Shown: positions 49,641 through 62,983, numbered from the stretch's first letter. The stretch is DNA of 64,000 bases from Osmia lignaria lignaria (GCF_051020975.1 NC_135036.1:5270001-5334000), one strand, 5' to 3'. Translations and numbers: made by a program. The notes: generated by a model from the letters alone, not told the origin.

Positions 49641-51458
49641 AAGTTTCTATCCAGAAATACCTACGTCCACATAAAAGAGTATCTGCGAAATTTTTATTAT
49701 TATTTAACAGGTGTCACTTTCAGAGTTGTCCACCTCTGGCGCTCTAAAGTGCAGGATCATTCGTTTCCGTCAAAGCAATTCATAAATATTACCCACATTG
49801 CAGCGGAACCCAGCATCTGGGTTTTATCAATTTTTAACGTCCGAAGGTGGATACCGGATAGCCAGAGGTAATATCTTTACACATTGTTTATTAAAAGTAT
49901 GTGGCCTCAATTTCTTTATTCAATTTCCTGGAAGAATCTATTGTCCCAATTCCAAAATACTTTAACCTTTCAGATAAAAACTGCCTTCTTTTCCTTAAAA
50001 AAAAATAATAGCAATAATACGATCCTAAATATAACAATAATAATTTAAAAATTAGGCACTGAGGTTTGTTAAAAATAATAATATTCTAACTTGGAAATCG
50101 ATGCGTCATTAAATAAATAAATTAATCAATAATATTTCACTAATTCGACTTGAAATAATAATTTCCAACAGTCCCATCACATCTCCTATTTGTTATATAA
50201 ATAAATTTATTTTATATACTAATTAGTATAAGTTTAAATAATACAGTTGTTAATTTTTATTATTTATATGCGAATAATTTCAGCCTGAAATAGAAATTCT
50301 TCAGTCGTATTCATTGTACAATTTCCGAGCCAAGGAAGCAGAAATATTGCATCTCCTTTCGGCTGAGATGCTATTTATAATGACCTCATTATGGAAACCC
50401 TTTCCCCAACTCTCACATCGAATTGAATTCGACCGTCATATCAATTTATTCTATCTATTTCATCGGACTATCTCAACGTAGCTGCCTGACCAAGCGTAGT
50501 TATTATCACTTGTTTGACCTACTGCTTTGCATCAGGGAGTCTGACCAACGACTCAATCTACTTATTCCCTCCATTAACGCGTTAGGCTCCGCAGTGAAAC
50601 CGGATGTACGCTAGTGAAGCACGTTAATATATTAATTATTAAATTGAATACAATCAACTAACTGGAAAAAAGAAAATCCTAAGTATCATTAATATTATGT
50701 TAATTTCATAAAATGGGTTAATGGAAAATTTAAATTGAAAGATGAAATTATTTACTATTTATTTCAAATACTTTAAACAGTAAGAAATGTCAAGTTCTCA
50801 ACGTGTATTTCTATGCGAATTATGTAAATGAAGAGTATGCCAACAGTAATTACCATAATGTTGCGATAAATATTTGCAGATCTTGACTATTACAGGAAAA
50901 TTCATCGTTCTAGCAGAAACAAGGTTTTTATGTCGAGTTCAACGCGAGCTTCACATAATATTGATCCACATTTTATTCAATGCTGTGTCTTTCAAAGGAA
51001 ACGTGTTAAAAAAAAGTGGAGGAATAAAAATGGTATGTGTTCGAATAAGAAATAGTACACGCGCGGAAATGGTAATACGTTGAGGAAATATTTCAATTTT
51101 ATCTGCGAAATGTAAGCAATGAAATATTTGTTATCCAATTGCATGGAACAATCGAACGATTGTCAGTCGGCCTGAATGAAGGATTTAAAAATAACCAGCG
51201 AAAGGATAAATATATCTAGCAACCGTTGCGTCAATCCGGTGTCCTTGTTATCGGCGACGTTACACGCGAGTAATTGCATTCTCGATGATCCTGGGTAATC
51301 GATCAATAATCGATCTGTGACATTGCCCTGATTAATGTGAAACGTGTATATAAAACAGTGTTCTTATTTTCATTCATTAACTCTTTCACTTTTGAAGTGT
51401 GATACATGTTTTATTAGAAATTCAAACAATTTTAGAGGGAAGAATTCTTATCCGTAGG

Positions 51459-51477
51459 TCTCTCTCCATGGTCCGCC
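51459..51477 (-). mobile_element. piggyBac-like MITE core, copy 8
   Basis: TCTCTCTCCATGGTCCGCC, the family core in minus orientation. Flanking similarity is weak, so only the core is annotated. Confidence 0.45.
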
Positions 51478-53545
51478 GAGTGAGCTACATTTGTTTATTG
51501 ATTATTTACTCACGGATTTGAATCTGACTCCCAAAATCTTAAATAAATACAATATTAAAATGAAATTCAAGTTATTTTATATAATATATAATAATTAATA
51601 TTATTAATATGTATCTATATTGTAACTGCTGATTATCACTACACGTACACATTATCAGTTCACCGATTAAACTCAGATAGATCGATTCGCCAAATCGTAG
51701 AAAAGGAACTGAACAAGAAAAGAAGGGGGAGATGTTCCTTCATAATAATAGTGTCTCCAGCTCTTGAATACACACATAATTCTAATATCTATTCAATGCC
51801 ATCACCTTCGTACACTCAACAAATATAATAAATAATTTATGAAATATTAGAATAAATATAATTTAATTTAAATTCGAAACTAAATTAAATTTTAATTTAA
51901 TTTAATTTATTTCAATTTTAATTTAAATATATTATGAATTTGATATATAGTATTTTTAATAATGAAAGATTGTATAAATATACACATTCAATTTATACTA
52001 AATTACCTTTAATTACTTAGATATAGTATATCTAATATTAGCTAATATTAGATTATATTATACCTAATATGATTAGAATGAAAGGTACAATTCAGTTTCA
52101 ATGAATAATGAAATTGGTTATTCACTATTGATAATAAGCTCTAACAAGAGAACAACTCGTGTGGAAGTTTCTCCAGTGAGGAAATGAAAGTGGTGAATGT
52201 GTTCGATAGTACAGTAAAGTCTCATGGTTATTCAAGTTCCGTCTAACGTTTCTGTTTTCCAAACTTACGACCGGGATATCCTTCGAGGAAGTAGGTAGTT
52301 GAGAAATGGCGAAGGTTCAACAACAGAGTTACACCGACGTTATTGGGAATTTAGCTTTGCTGAAACTGTCGCAACAATTTCGTACGGTCGTTACGGTGGG
52401 TTTCCATGGTAAATTGAGTAACGTGAAACTGATAGACTGCTTCTAGACAGTATCCAAGGAAACTGCGTGTGGACACTCGAGAGAGCTCGAATCCCAAGGA
52501 TCTTGAATTTAAGGACATGCAGTATCCTTGGTGCGGTTTCCTATTCCCCTTTTGAATTCGCAATTTCTATCGAACAATTTAAATTATTAACCCACCTTTC
52601 AATCGAAAAGATTTAAAAATTCCATCAGGAACTGTAACCAAAATTTTGAACACAGTATCCTTTCGTGACAACATTGATGAAAAAAAGAAAAATCCAATAG
52701 TGCTATACAATCGTTTCGTTTCCAAAGCTCGAACAATAACATCTCGAATCTGCTCTCCACTATTGCTAGGGAAAGAAAAAAAAAAAAAAAGAGAGAAAGA
52801 TTCATCGAGTTTCGAGGGTCAAACATCATCAACGAGCACTCACTCGGACCCATCCGAATCATAATGGAGGCAGTGAGAGCGATTCGACGTGAAGAGCTCG
52901 AGGAATCGCGAGCTTTTTCAGGCCTGGGCTATAATGAGCTGTTGAAGTTCACGTAATGGTTGGTGCTCGTCGATATGTAGGTTAATTAGCCTCAGCCATT
53001 CCCGATTCGATAAGCATAGAGGCTTTCGAACAAAGACCCGTCAAATACTTTCAAGAAGCATCTTAACACCTTACCTATCTCTACTAGATCAAGTGTATAA
53101 GCATCGTCTCTTTGTGACTTAACACGTTGACTACCTTGGAAGGTCACAGATGATACAATTTTTAGTAGTGTGTTTATCGTAACGATCGTCAAAATTATAA
53201 ATAAAATTAATTCTAACAAGATTTTTTCAAATGGTTAAATTAATTATTAATTACGTCATCGTGTCCTAGATCTCTTTTTATAACTTTTTAAATTGCACGA
53301 GCAATTGGGGTCATGAGAATCAAAGTACTTTCTTTTTATATAATATAAATGTCTAATATTATATGATTTTTGACGGGTAATTAAAACTTGAACAGAAGAA
53401 TACCTCTTTTCATTTTTAAATTTATGACACCGATCCCGATTCCATAATATTCCCGCAATCTGGTCATCCTGACCCTACACAAGTCAGATGACACTGTTTT
53501 TTTTCATTTGACTATTCTTTAAATATGTAATAAAGAGATCCCTAA

Positions 53546-53660
53546 GACGGACCATGGAGAGAGCCCCAAGACGACGGACCATAGAGAAAGCCACAATTTC
53601 AATTCAATTTTGTATTTCGTATTATTTTCATTTTCTAAATCTTACACTGTCCCTTATCTA
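53546..53660 (+). mobile_element. piggyBac-like MITE copy 9 (double-core subfamily)
   Basis: Two copies of the core GGACCATGGAGAGAGCC / GGACCATAGAGAAAGCC 28 bp apart (53548 and 53576), separated by CCAAGACGAC, then the usual AT-rich body. Confidence 0.5.
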
Positions 53661-54869
53661 ACTTTTTGCAATGTTTTCTATAATTTTACTTGAAATTAAA
53701 ACTATATATTTTATTTGTATTTGAAAAGTTTGAAAAAATCAATTTAAAATGAAGATATTAATAATTTGCCATAAATGATAACCCCATTCATCTATTATAC
53801 AATAGAAAATAATATTTAATGGAATATTATAAATTTTGGAATAAGAAAATAAAGTAACTCACAGACTAGAAAGTATTTTCACCTTTACAAATAAAACTGT
53901 TTAAAATTCACCGTTCGTACGAACATGGCCGCATAAATTCTAGCTGAAAAATGAAAATACAATTTCCTTCGGAGGGAACGATTTTCCGATAGTAAGATGA
54001 TTTTCAGTCACTAAAATGAAAAATTCAACCAGCGTATCGGGGGCGTTCGCAAATCGACGCTCTTTACGAACGCACCTGGCGTATGCATAACGCGAACTGC
54101 ATTATACATCCAAGAGCGATGAGTAACGCGTTGGATAACTCAACTATATCGACAGAAATGTCACGGGACTCGTAGAAATTATTGTTATGTTCCCTCGTAT
54201 CGGACAACTTGGCCAAGATAGTTGCTTCCCTTCCTACGTGGCCCACATTGTATCAATATACTTTAATTCAGTAATTTGCATCTACAGATGGAAACAATAA
54301 AAATATTTTTAATTCCACCTTAAATATTATTAAAATCATTCCTGATCACTTTTGAAAATTAGACGTTTCCCTTTCTCTTTAAGTTTTCTCGAGAAGAATA
54401 ATGGTCTTAGGAAGGAGATCACATCCAGGTGTTTATTGCAGTTTAATTAAGTGAACACCTTTTTTATAAATTTTATTCCTTGCCAGTGATGGAACCATCG
54501 AGTCGAATCTTCTGGCGGCTGAAATTGAACTTCGTTCATCCAGCTCCGGCCTTAATCTGAAGGATTATTACTTACTCTCAGTCCTAGCTTCGCTCTTAAC
54601 CGCCCACCATCTTCATTTTATCCCGTGAAAAAGAAAAAGGGGAAGCAGCATGAGCGATTCGTAGTTGCGATAGTGGAACTTTCGGTCAGGAACATTAATC
54701 AAACTGCTTTCAAAAGTTTCATTCACATTTGGCAGTTTCGATGACTGATGAGGCGTCGATTCAATAGAATTCATGAAAAACCTGCATTTCTTGTAATATT
54801 ATCATGAAACGGAAAGGATGGCATTATGGATCTCTGTTAGTAATTTAACCCCTTTGGTTAAAATCCAGT

Positions 54870-55555
54870 TAAATTTTTTAACTTTTAAATTTTCAAGCTT
54901 TCGAGTTTATAAACATTAGAATTTCCAAACTCTCAAATTTGTAAGTTATTATATTCTTAAGCATTTTAATTTCTAAAAATAAAAATTTCTAAGCATAGAA
55001 ACTTCTAAGCTTGCAAATTTCAAAACTTCTAAATTTTCAAGCTTTCGAGTTTATAAATATTAGAATTTCCGAACTCTCAAATTTGTAAGTTATTAAATTC
55101 TTAAGCCTTTTAATTTCTAAGAATAAAAATTTGTAAGCATAGAAACTTCTAAGCTTGCAAATTTCAAAACTTCTAAATTTTCAAGCTTAAAAATTTCTAA
55201 ATACTAAAATTTTTAGATTTTTAAATTCCTAGGCTTTCTAATTTCTAAATATTAAAATTTCGGAACTTTTCAATTTTCAAGTTTACAAATTTTTAATCTT
55301 TCAAATTTCTAAATACTAAAATTTTTAAGTTTTTAAATTCCTAAGCTTTCTAATTTCTAAATATTAAAATTTCTAAACTTTCCAATTTTCAAGTTTACAA
55401 ATACTTAATCTCTCAAATTTTCAAGCTTCCAAATTTCTAAATATAAAAATTCTTAAGTTTTCCAATTTCTGAATATTAAAATTTCTATGCTTCCAAACTC
55501 CTAACTTTCTAAACTTCTAAGCTTCCGAATATCTAACAATAAGTATCTGAGTTTA
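54870..55555 (+). repeat. Degenerate 8-bp tandem repeat, array 6, with a 144-bp higher-order unit
   Basis: Octamers keep register for about 690 bp. TTTCAAGCTTTCGAGTTTAT recurs 144 bp apart (54891 and 55035), a multiple of 8, showing duplication of blocks of octamers. Confidence 0.85.
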
Positions 55556-57229
55556 TAAAATGTTTCTTTCCAGAAATAACTTACATCCGCATAAAAAAGT
55601 ATCTGTAATTTAGCCACTTCAGTTCAAATCCAGTTAAATTATTTTTTTTACCTTCATTTTCTATCGCAAATAATCATATTAGTTTATCTATATTTTAAGC
55701 AAATTTCAAAGCAACGAGAAGCATTGGAATAATTTTTATAGATAAGAGAAGAGCTGAAGCTGTTCTTAATTAATGCAACTATTTCAACTTATTTGAAATT
55801 CAGAACCGCAGTGCTTCTAAATTACTTCCAAAAGTTAGGATCCTCTGGAATTAAGGCATTACAGGTTCAACTTGAAATATCTATTCAGCACAGAGATCTT
55901 ACCGGAAGTGCTAACTGAGGCTTACCTACTTAGAACTCTCAGACTCCCACTCAACCTGTTAACTAATTTGACTTCGAAAGTTAGCAATCGCGAAGATTCG
56001 TACAGCCCCATAAATATCAATCGAATTGCTTTCAAAACTTTTGCCTTCTCATGAATTCCTGAAAATTTTCTATAGTTCGATCCCTTCTGACATTTATATA
56101 AATACAAATTTGATTTTCAGGATTGACTTGTAACTTTGATATTAAAGAAAAGAAAATTTCTCCGCTTTCTACTCTCGTAACCATTAATTTTTGTTGCTGT
56201 CGCAGTCAAGGTTAAGGTATATAAAGGTTCCAGCCGTCCATTTATAGGATAATCGAGAATGCTTCAGTAAAAATGCATTGTGTCGGCATAGTGGTCGATA
56301 TACACCACTTCAAGCTGTCGTTCTCGAATAACGCTGGAAAATTCGCCTTATTCTGTAAATTTCCAACAAGATCGTCCAACGGGGATACCGGTCGGTTCCC
56401 CAGAAATTTTACTTATGCATTCAGCCATTAATTCGGTTTAATTATCGCCGAAGAAATTATTTGCAATGCATATATTCGCAATTAAAATTGAAATTATTCT
56501 CTTTTCAAATACCCAACTGTTTAAGTGGTTCAAAGGGAATTTGAATCAAATTTTTACTTAACAAATTGCTAATTAATATTCAATCTACCTCTATCAATTT
56601 TTAACTTACTTTTGTTTTATTCAAAAAAAAGAATTGAATAAATATTGTGATTTTTTTAGTGATGCCTGAACTATCGTTCCTTGATTCTCTAAAAAAAAAA
56701 AAAAAATTCCTCCACAATTTTAGTTGGAAACATTGCACGGAAATATCGAACCGGAACAAAATTTGTTACGCGATTTTAGTACACGACTACGGTGATGGAA
56801 CGGAATGCAATATTTCCAAACTCAATACGCCTGGAAACACTCAGCGCTTTTTAACGGTGGAACTTGATTATTTTCGTCGCGTGGAAGAAGTTGTTTAGGG
56901 AAGAATGTAAGACTTAAACTTACGTCTGTCTTTTATCACGCTAAGATAATGTACATTTGATTGCCCCAATTACTAATTGCCTCAATTATATCTCTCATTT
57001 CTTGTTTCTTTTTATTTCCTACCTATTTAATCAAATCGAAAGACGTAAACGGATATTTATAATAAAGTTCATCGACTACTATGATGTTACATTTAATAAA
57101 AAAACAAGAAAATATAATGTAAGCTTTTCTATATTAATTTATGGTTAATTCAATGGCCAGAGGCTGCAGATAAAGAACGTAAAAAGAAAAAATTATATTA
57201 ATTTTAAATCCGATTCAGAGATTGTGTAT

Positions 57230-57350
57230 TTAACCCTCGAATGGCGGACCATGAAGAAGGCCCCAAGAGCGCGGACCATAGAGAGTGCCACAAATCTAAT
57301 TAATTTAATTTTGCATTTCCCAATTTTGGTTTTAGTTCTCGAATTTCTTC
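57230..57350 (+). mobile_element. piggyBac-like MITE copy 10 (double-core subfamily)
   Basis: TTAA (57230-57233), CCCTCGAATGGCGGACCATG, then a second core about 28 bp on (GCGGACCATAGAGAGTGCC, 57270). Same arrangement as copy 9. Confidence 0.55.
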
Positions 57351-58197
57351 AAGTTTTCAACAGATCAAACGGATAGGATGAGTTTCCGCTTTGACAATAA
57401 AAGTCGTGCTTCCAGGAAGATCCCGGCTTGTTGGAGCATCAATCGTGCCAGATACTGTAGACGGAATCCTTTGAAGTGGAATTGAAAGCGCAGACGTTCA
57501 CGAATAGCCACAGATTTAATTTTTTCCTCTGAACGGCCAAAGGAGTCACAGTGTCTCGAGAACGGATCTCGTTTCCCTGCTGCTTTACGAATAAATCGTG
57601 GCTGTGAATTTGAAGACGTGTTCAATTCGAGACTCGGTCGTTCGGTGTCTTTGAGGTTTTCAGGACACGAAAAAGTCGGTGACGAAATCTGTTTTCGAGG
57701 AAACTTTCTATCAAATCTTGTCTGATCAACGTCTACAATCTTGAACTACTCTATTTGTTTTTCTTCTTCGTGTTCTAACACAGAAATGCACTCTTGAAAT
57801 TTTTATTTTTTATAAACGATTTGCAATTACATCGATGGAATGAGAAAATTGAGAAAGAATAATTGCAGCAGAAACATAGAAAGGATGTGAATTAAAATAT
57901 AAAAAAAGACACCATTACGGTTCTCTACAGATGTTGATTGCTTATTTCCTGCACCAGCACGTATCTGGTATTCGCAGAATATTTGCACGGTGCAGCCACT
58001 TGTTAAACTGGGTCGCACGATTCGAAGGCTCATCGTTAGAGGATTACGAGAAGCGAAAAACATGGGGACAAAAAGTGGGAGTGCACAGGGTGCTGAACAA
58101 ATAATGGACCCAGGAAACAAGAGTGTCATCGTTGTTGAGACAGTTTTAATAGAAGCAATCTTTTTTTTTATCGATGTTATATTAACTTGAAGTAAAG

Positions 58198-58343
58198 GGT
58201 ATAATTTTTAAACGGAGGAGTTTCATACATTGGAAGAATAATTTTTAAGGGAATAATGTAAAATTTAATAAATTAAAATAATACGAGGTACAGAATTAAA
58301 TTAAAATTGTGGCTCTCTCCATGGTCCGCCATCCGAGCGTTAA
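58198..58343 (-). mobile_element. piggyBac-like MITE copy 11 (minus orientation)
   Basis: Core GGCTCTCTCCATGGTCCGCC at 58311-58330, with TTAA at 58340-58343 on the side expected for this orientation. The body resembles copy 1 (ACAGAATTAAATTAAAATTGTGG). Confidence 0.55.
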
Positions 58344-60897
58344 ATTGTCTTCGCCTGTTTTGTAATTTATTAAATTTATTAACCTTGTCTTTTTATATAA
58401 CAAATTTTTATATCTCATTTCATCTTAAAGCAAATAATTTTGAATTAAATGCAATATCTTCCAGCAACTTCTTCCGAAGCAAAGGAAAGATCGTAAACGT
58501 AAAGTTTAACGTCGGTTTTTGATTTTCTCGATTTTCGAAGCGCGCTATCAAATCGGTCCCGATACTATGAAATTCACGGTCGATTGCCGGTTAAATGGAT
58601 CCAAGAAAGTGAAACGAGGGCAAGTATCTTCGTTTCCTGTTCGATGCAGGAACGGTGAAATTGTGAGTTAATTCGATTCCCTGGTTGAAAGTTTTTTTTC
58701 TTCCAGATCCTTCAAGAAAGGCGCGAGGCTTTTCTCAGCTTTGAACGAAAGAATCCTCATCAGCAGGAAATTGAGAGGAGATTCAGATCAAAGTCCAAAG
58801 TTCCCGATCGGGATGTAGAAGTAATTTTCCAAGAAGCTAATAAAAGTTTGCCTCGATTGCTTTCGCATCTGCTGTTTCTCTTCTTCCTGACACACTGTAG
58901 CTAGATACTTTCCTTTCCTTTTTTGTCAACAGCAAAAAGTTGATGGTCGATCAAAGGGCGGAAAACTTCGGTCGTTTCCTTGACAAGTATTCAGATTAAC
59001 TGACTTTTATGAGCAATGTTCGCAAAGTGAAAGATAAAAAATTATTAGAAAACTGAAATTGTGCCTCTTGATCAAAAATTGTATTGAGAATAAATCAAAT
59101 CTAGATTATTAATTTGTAGTAATAAGTTCCTAAATTTATAATAAAATTAGTTAGAATAAAATAAATCTGATTAATCTTTCATTGAGTCAACGTCTGACTA
59201 TGTATTGATATTACTACTGATCCTGAGCGAACGTCTGACTTATGGTCGACTACATCACTGAAATTCAAGTTTCCAGAGAAAATAATACAGGAATTGCTCT
59301 TTAAAATAATTACATATATAATTCAGAAATATTGGAGGTGAAAATAGTAGATTTTTTGAATACTTTTCCATCCACAATTATAAGTTTTATTTAACTATTA
59401 TGCGTGTAGGTATAGTGAAGAGTTTCATGAATTTAATTTCCAAACCCTATTGAATTGAATTTCATCCATTAAATTTCTTATAAAATTTAAAAAGGTTAAT
59501 TTCCTTCGAGTAAGAAGTGGTCTCTTTAGTTAAATCGATAGAAGATAAAATGGAAGATAAACTCATCTATTTTCAAAAAAATTTCGACTGTTTTTAGAGC
59601 ATCCTTTTATATTCAACCCTAATTATTTACTTCGTTGTTTGTGGATCTTAAATAACATGTTTTAAATAAATTAAGTGTTTGAAAAGAGAGGAAACATTAC
59701 GTTCAAAGATAAATGCTTGTCTCTCATTTTATCTTCCCTCAATTTCCTTGGAAAGAATAATCTCTTTTTTAATTAATTTTAATCTATCCAAAATTACAAT
59801 TTCATATCTTGTTTTTACGACTGTTTTAAATACGGTTTCTTGCTTTTACAGCTGGGCGAAGTTTCAGAACTCGAACAGCAGTTCAGTTTTCCTTAACTAA
59901 GAAAGGAAATGTTTGCAGATGTTGTTAAGAAGCTTCTGTTACTGCTAACTTGCGATTTAGCTCGCGTTGAATGTAACAGAAGGAACTATAATTAGTGCAG
60001 TTAACAAAGCAATCTGCATTCGGTATAATTCAATTTAACAGGGAAGAGTTTATTTGAGTGACAGAATCTGTTGAAGACCCGTTTAAGGTTTCATTAATTA
60101 ACGTCAACTTCTGCGAACGGGAATAACAATTTTCTATTTTCAGCACGCCGATAATTGCAATTATTCAAAGCACGATCCTTTCATTTTGCAATTTAAAGTA
60201 TCGAATAACGCGGGGGTCGTTGACGCCCCCTCAGACTTTCCAATGCCTCGAGAAAACGTTATTTTAATTCAACTTTTGAAACAACTCCAAGAGCGAAGAG
60301 TCATGGTGGAGTAGAAGAGCTTTGGAGAGAGGGAGACAAAGGGTTCCAGTGACAATAGACCGTCTATAGCCCGACGGGCTTTGCATCGAGTATAACAATC
60401 TCTATTATTCCCTGGAACTTCGAATACGTGCGCTATTTGGAAAATACTACACACAGGGAATACCAACCTCACATAGAAAATATGCGCATATTTGTCGTTG
60501 TAATTTCGTTTAAGATTCTTTACTAGAAATTATTAACAACCGAAGTTTGAAAGTAATCATACTTTAATAAACGAAGAGAATCTGAGGAGACTTTCTCATC
60601 AAGAGGCAAGGAATTAGCTTCTTAAGTTATACAAAGTCCTATACGGTGTTGGAATAACTAATTAAAGGAAATCACTGTAATTAGTACCTAATTTTAATAA
60701 AACAGATATGAAAATGTAAAACAAAATTTTAAACGGTTTTCTCGACACGCGATTTTAATGGATGGTTGTAAAAATTATGAATCGATTTGTAAAATTTTTG
60801 TATGTTTTTTTTGTCTCAAAATAGTTCATACCATAGTCACTAATAAGATAATTAACCCTTTTCCAAAGAAAGTAAGAAATATAATATAATACGTTTC

Positions 60898-60990
60898 TTA
60901 ATCTTTGGACGGCGGACCATGGAGAGAGCCACAATTCGGATTTAATTCAGTATCCAAGTCAATCATTAAAGGATAAAAAAATATATTTTA
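60898..60990 (+). mobile_element. piggyBac-like MITE copy 12
   Basis: TTAA (60898-60901), TCTTTGGACGGCGGACCATGG and the rest of the core. It is preceded by AAGAAATATAATATAATACG as in copies 3 and 5. The right part is unclear and may be truncated. Confidence 0.5.
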
Positions 60991-61341
60991 ATCGAATTGA
61001 TGAGAAAGTCCCTATAATAATTGGATTTATTAAAATTTAATGCAATGTTTTGCAAGTAATTACGGTCGAGGCAAATGACCTAATTCACGGATTTAATTTA
61101 ATTAAACGATTTCCAAGCAAAAGAATAAAGAATATTCAAAGTATTATTAATACTTTACTAATGATAATTAATTGCGAGTTGAATAATCCAGCGACAAATG
61201 AAATTTAAAAATGCAACATGAATTATTTTTAATGATACTTATTATAATGTACCTGCTCGTTTCTGACTGTGACAGAAAAAATAAATTGCTTTTGAAGTTG
61301 TTAAATAAACAGAGGTGCATAAATGGAACGTTTGTTCGCAG

Positions 61342-61563
61342 GAGCAAAGTTGCGGCTGCGCTTTTGAACAAGCATCTGCAGATCAATGGCATTTCCGCTG
61401 GTCTGACCACACTTCCGACAGTGGATCAATCATCGCCAGATCCACAACCAGAGGATCCACCGATCACTAGCAGCAGTAAAATGAGGAGAGAACGAAAGGC
61501 TGCCAGGACACTTGGAATCATCATGTCAGCGTTTCTCGCTTGTTGGCTTCCTTTCTTTCTTTG
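61342..61563 (+). CDS. Octbeta3R: Beta-adrenergic-like octopamine receptor (Octbeta3R type), second coding exon
   Basis: This exon completes Arg250 and encodes residues 251-323 plus two bases of Trp324. Residues 251-295 are the rest of intracellular loop 3: a conserved SKVAAALLNKHLQ start, then a Pro/Ser/Asp-rich variable stretch. The basic MRRERKAARTLGI segment leads into TM6, with the CWLPFF motif (Trp318 = 6.48, Pro320 = 6.50, Phe321 and Phe322 lining the amine pocket). The acceptor is tttgttcgcag ending at 61341. The donor TG-gtaaat at 61564 leaves a phase-2 junction inside the Trp codon. The open frame extends upstream to an ATG at 61211, but that part is intronic. TM7 (NPxxY) and the C-terminal tail must be in a later exon outside the window. 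Confidence 0.94.
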
Positions 61564-61969
61564 GTAAATTTCATTTCGTACCTTCTATTTAAAAAACACT
61601 TTTTCATATTCTTCAACTGAACGTCAATTTTATATCGATATAACGATGTGTAATTGCTCTTGGTAATCATCGCTTTGTGAACACATCACTTTCGGTAAAT
61701 TGAATTTTATGCGATATTTCAATCTACGCTTCAATCTAGCCAGCATGTTATTAAATTTTGCAGCCAAAAATTCAATCTATAATCCACTGTTTAATAAAGT
61801 AACAGCTTTGTGATCAAATTTATCGGAGAGGTTAATCAATTTTCCAGGGTTCGAAGGTTAAAAAGCGAAATTTCTATAATTAACCTCGTTTTTAATTTCG
61901 TTCATTTTACGGTATTTCTCATCGGTTTAACAAGGTATAAGAAACTTAGAAGTGGGTGGGAACCCGATG

Positions 61970-62147
61970 ATCGGGTCGGGTCGAGTTGGGTGCCTGAAAA
62001 TATCGGGACGATAAAAGAAGACATCGGGTCAGGTCGGATCGAATCGAATCGAGTCGAGTCGGATCGAGTCGGATCGAATCGGATCGAATCGGATCGAATC
62101 GGATCGAATCGGATCAAGTCAGATCGAACCGGGTCGAATCGAATACC
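61970..62147 (+). repeat. Pentamer/decamer microsatellite (GGATCGAATC)n
   Basis: Runs of GGATC, GAATC and GAGTC pentamers, most regular as the decamer GGATCGAATC at 62070-62110. A GGGTCGGGTCG block at 61973-61990 is mirrored by CCCGACCCGACC at about 62255-62270. Confidence 0.88.
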
Positions 62148-62983
62148 CGAAAATTGAGAGAATCCAAATGACATTACAACACTAATTTTATTAAATACCA
62201 CCCTGGTTTCGAATTTTTGGACACTTTTGAATATCCCCAAAAAATTCCTCGACCCAACCCGACCCGACCCGACATTTTCAAGTTCTCCCACGTCTCTAAA
62301 GGAAACGCAATCCAAGTTAAGCCGACACTCCGGTAATTAGGAAACTCGTTGGAATGTACTAAATGAGGAGAAAGGAGCGTTAAGCGTCCACGCGTTCTAA
62401 AAGTACTCTTCGAAACTACTTTCATCATATTAACCAGAACTGCGATCGTGTATCGTAACGAGGAAAGCCGATGATACTTATGCGAAAACTTTTCTGCTAG
62501 TTTTCTCGTAAAACCCCGGAAACGTTTCGTGATATCGAAGGATCGTAAACAGAAAACTGCGAAAAAATTTCGCGCAAATGAAAATAACGTTATTCCAACT
62601 TTGCGGTTTCGATATTCTGGTAACAAGATTAAATTTAATTAAAAATTTCTGTTCGCCAATGGTATAATAATTACACGCATTCGTTAGGAAACAGATTTTC
62701 ATTGCGGGTCAACTACCACATTAGCCCCCTCGTTTCTGAAGAAACATTTCGTGTATTTCAGGAGTAATTTCAATGTTTCGCGATATCGGGATAAATAATG
62801 GCTTATAAAATCATCGAAAAATACGCATCATCGATGGAATTTTCAAGCTTTAATAAATTCCAACGATAAACGCTCGCTTTCAGAAGTTTATTTATAGATC
62901 GGTGCAAACGATGCGATGCACGAGCCACGGTAAATTTTCGTTCCAACCCCTTTGATTTCGCGTCAATACACTTTGCGCCAACG

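Larger units (their letters stand above)
27291..61341 (+). other. 34-kb phase-2 intron of the octopamine receptor gene
   Basis: GT donor gtgagt at 27291, AG acceptor tttgttcgcag ending at 61341. Joining the exons restores an Arg codon (CG+G) and gives the continuous loop sequence LYR-SKVAAALLNKHLQ expected for the family. The intron is packed with octamer arrays, ~96-bp, ~116-bp and ~160-bp tandem arrays and many MITE copies. I see no nested gene. The open frames of 60-110 codons inside it have no recognisable domain. Confidence 0.9.

Noticed and set aside
61211..61341. Using the ATG at 61211 as a start for the TM6 exon
   Set aside because: This stretch is intron: an acceptor ends at 61341, and the family sequence joins the first exon directly at SKVAAALL.
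61810..62315. Open frames of 115-137 codons on both strands
   Set aside because: Produced by the GAATC/GGATC pentamer array, with low-complexity Arg/Ser/Asp repeats.
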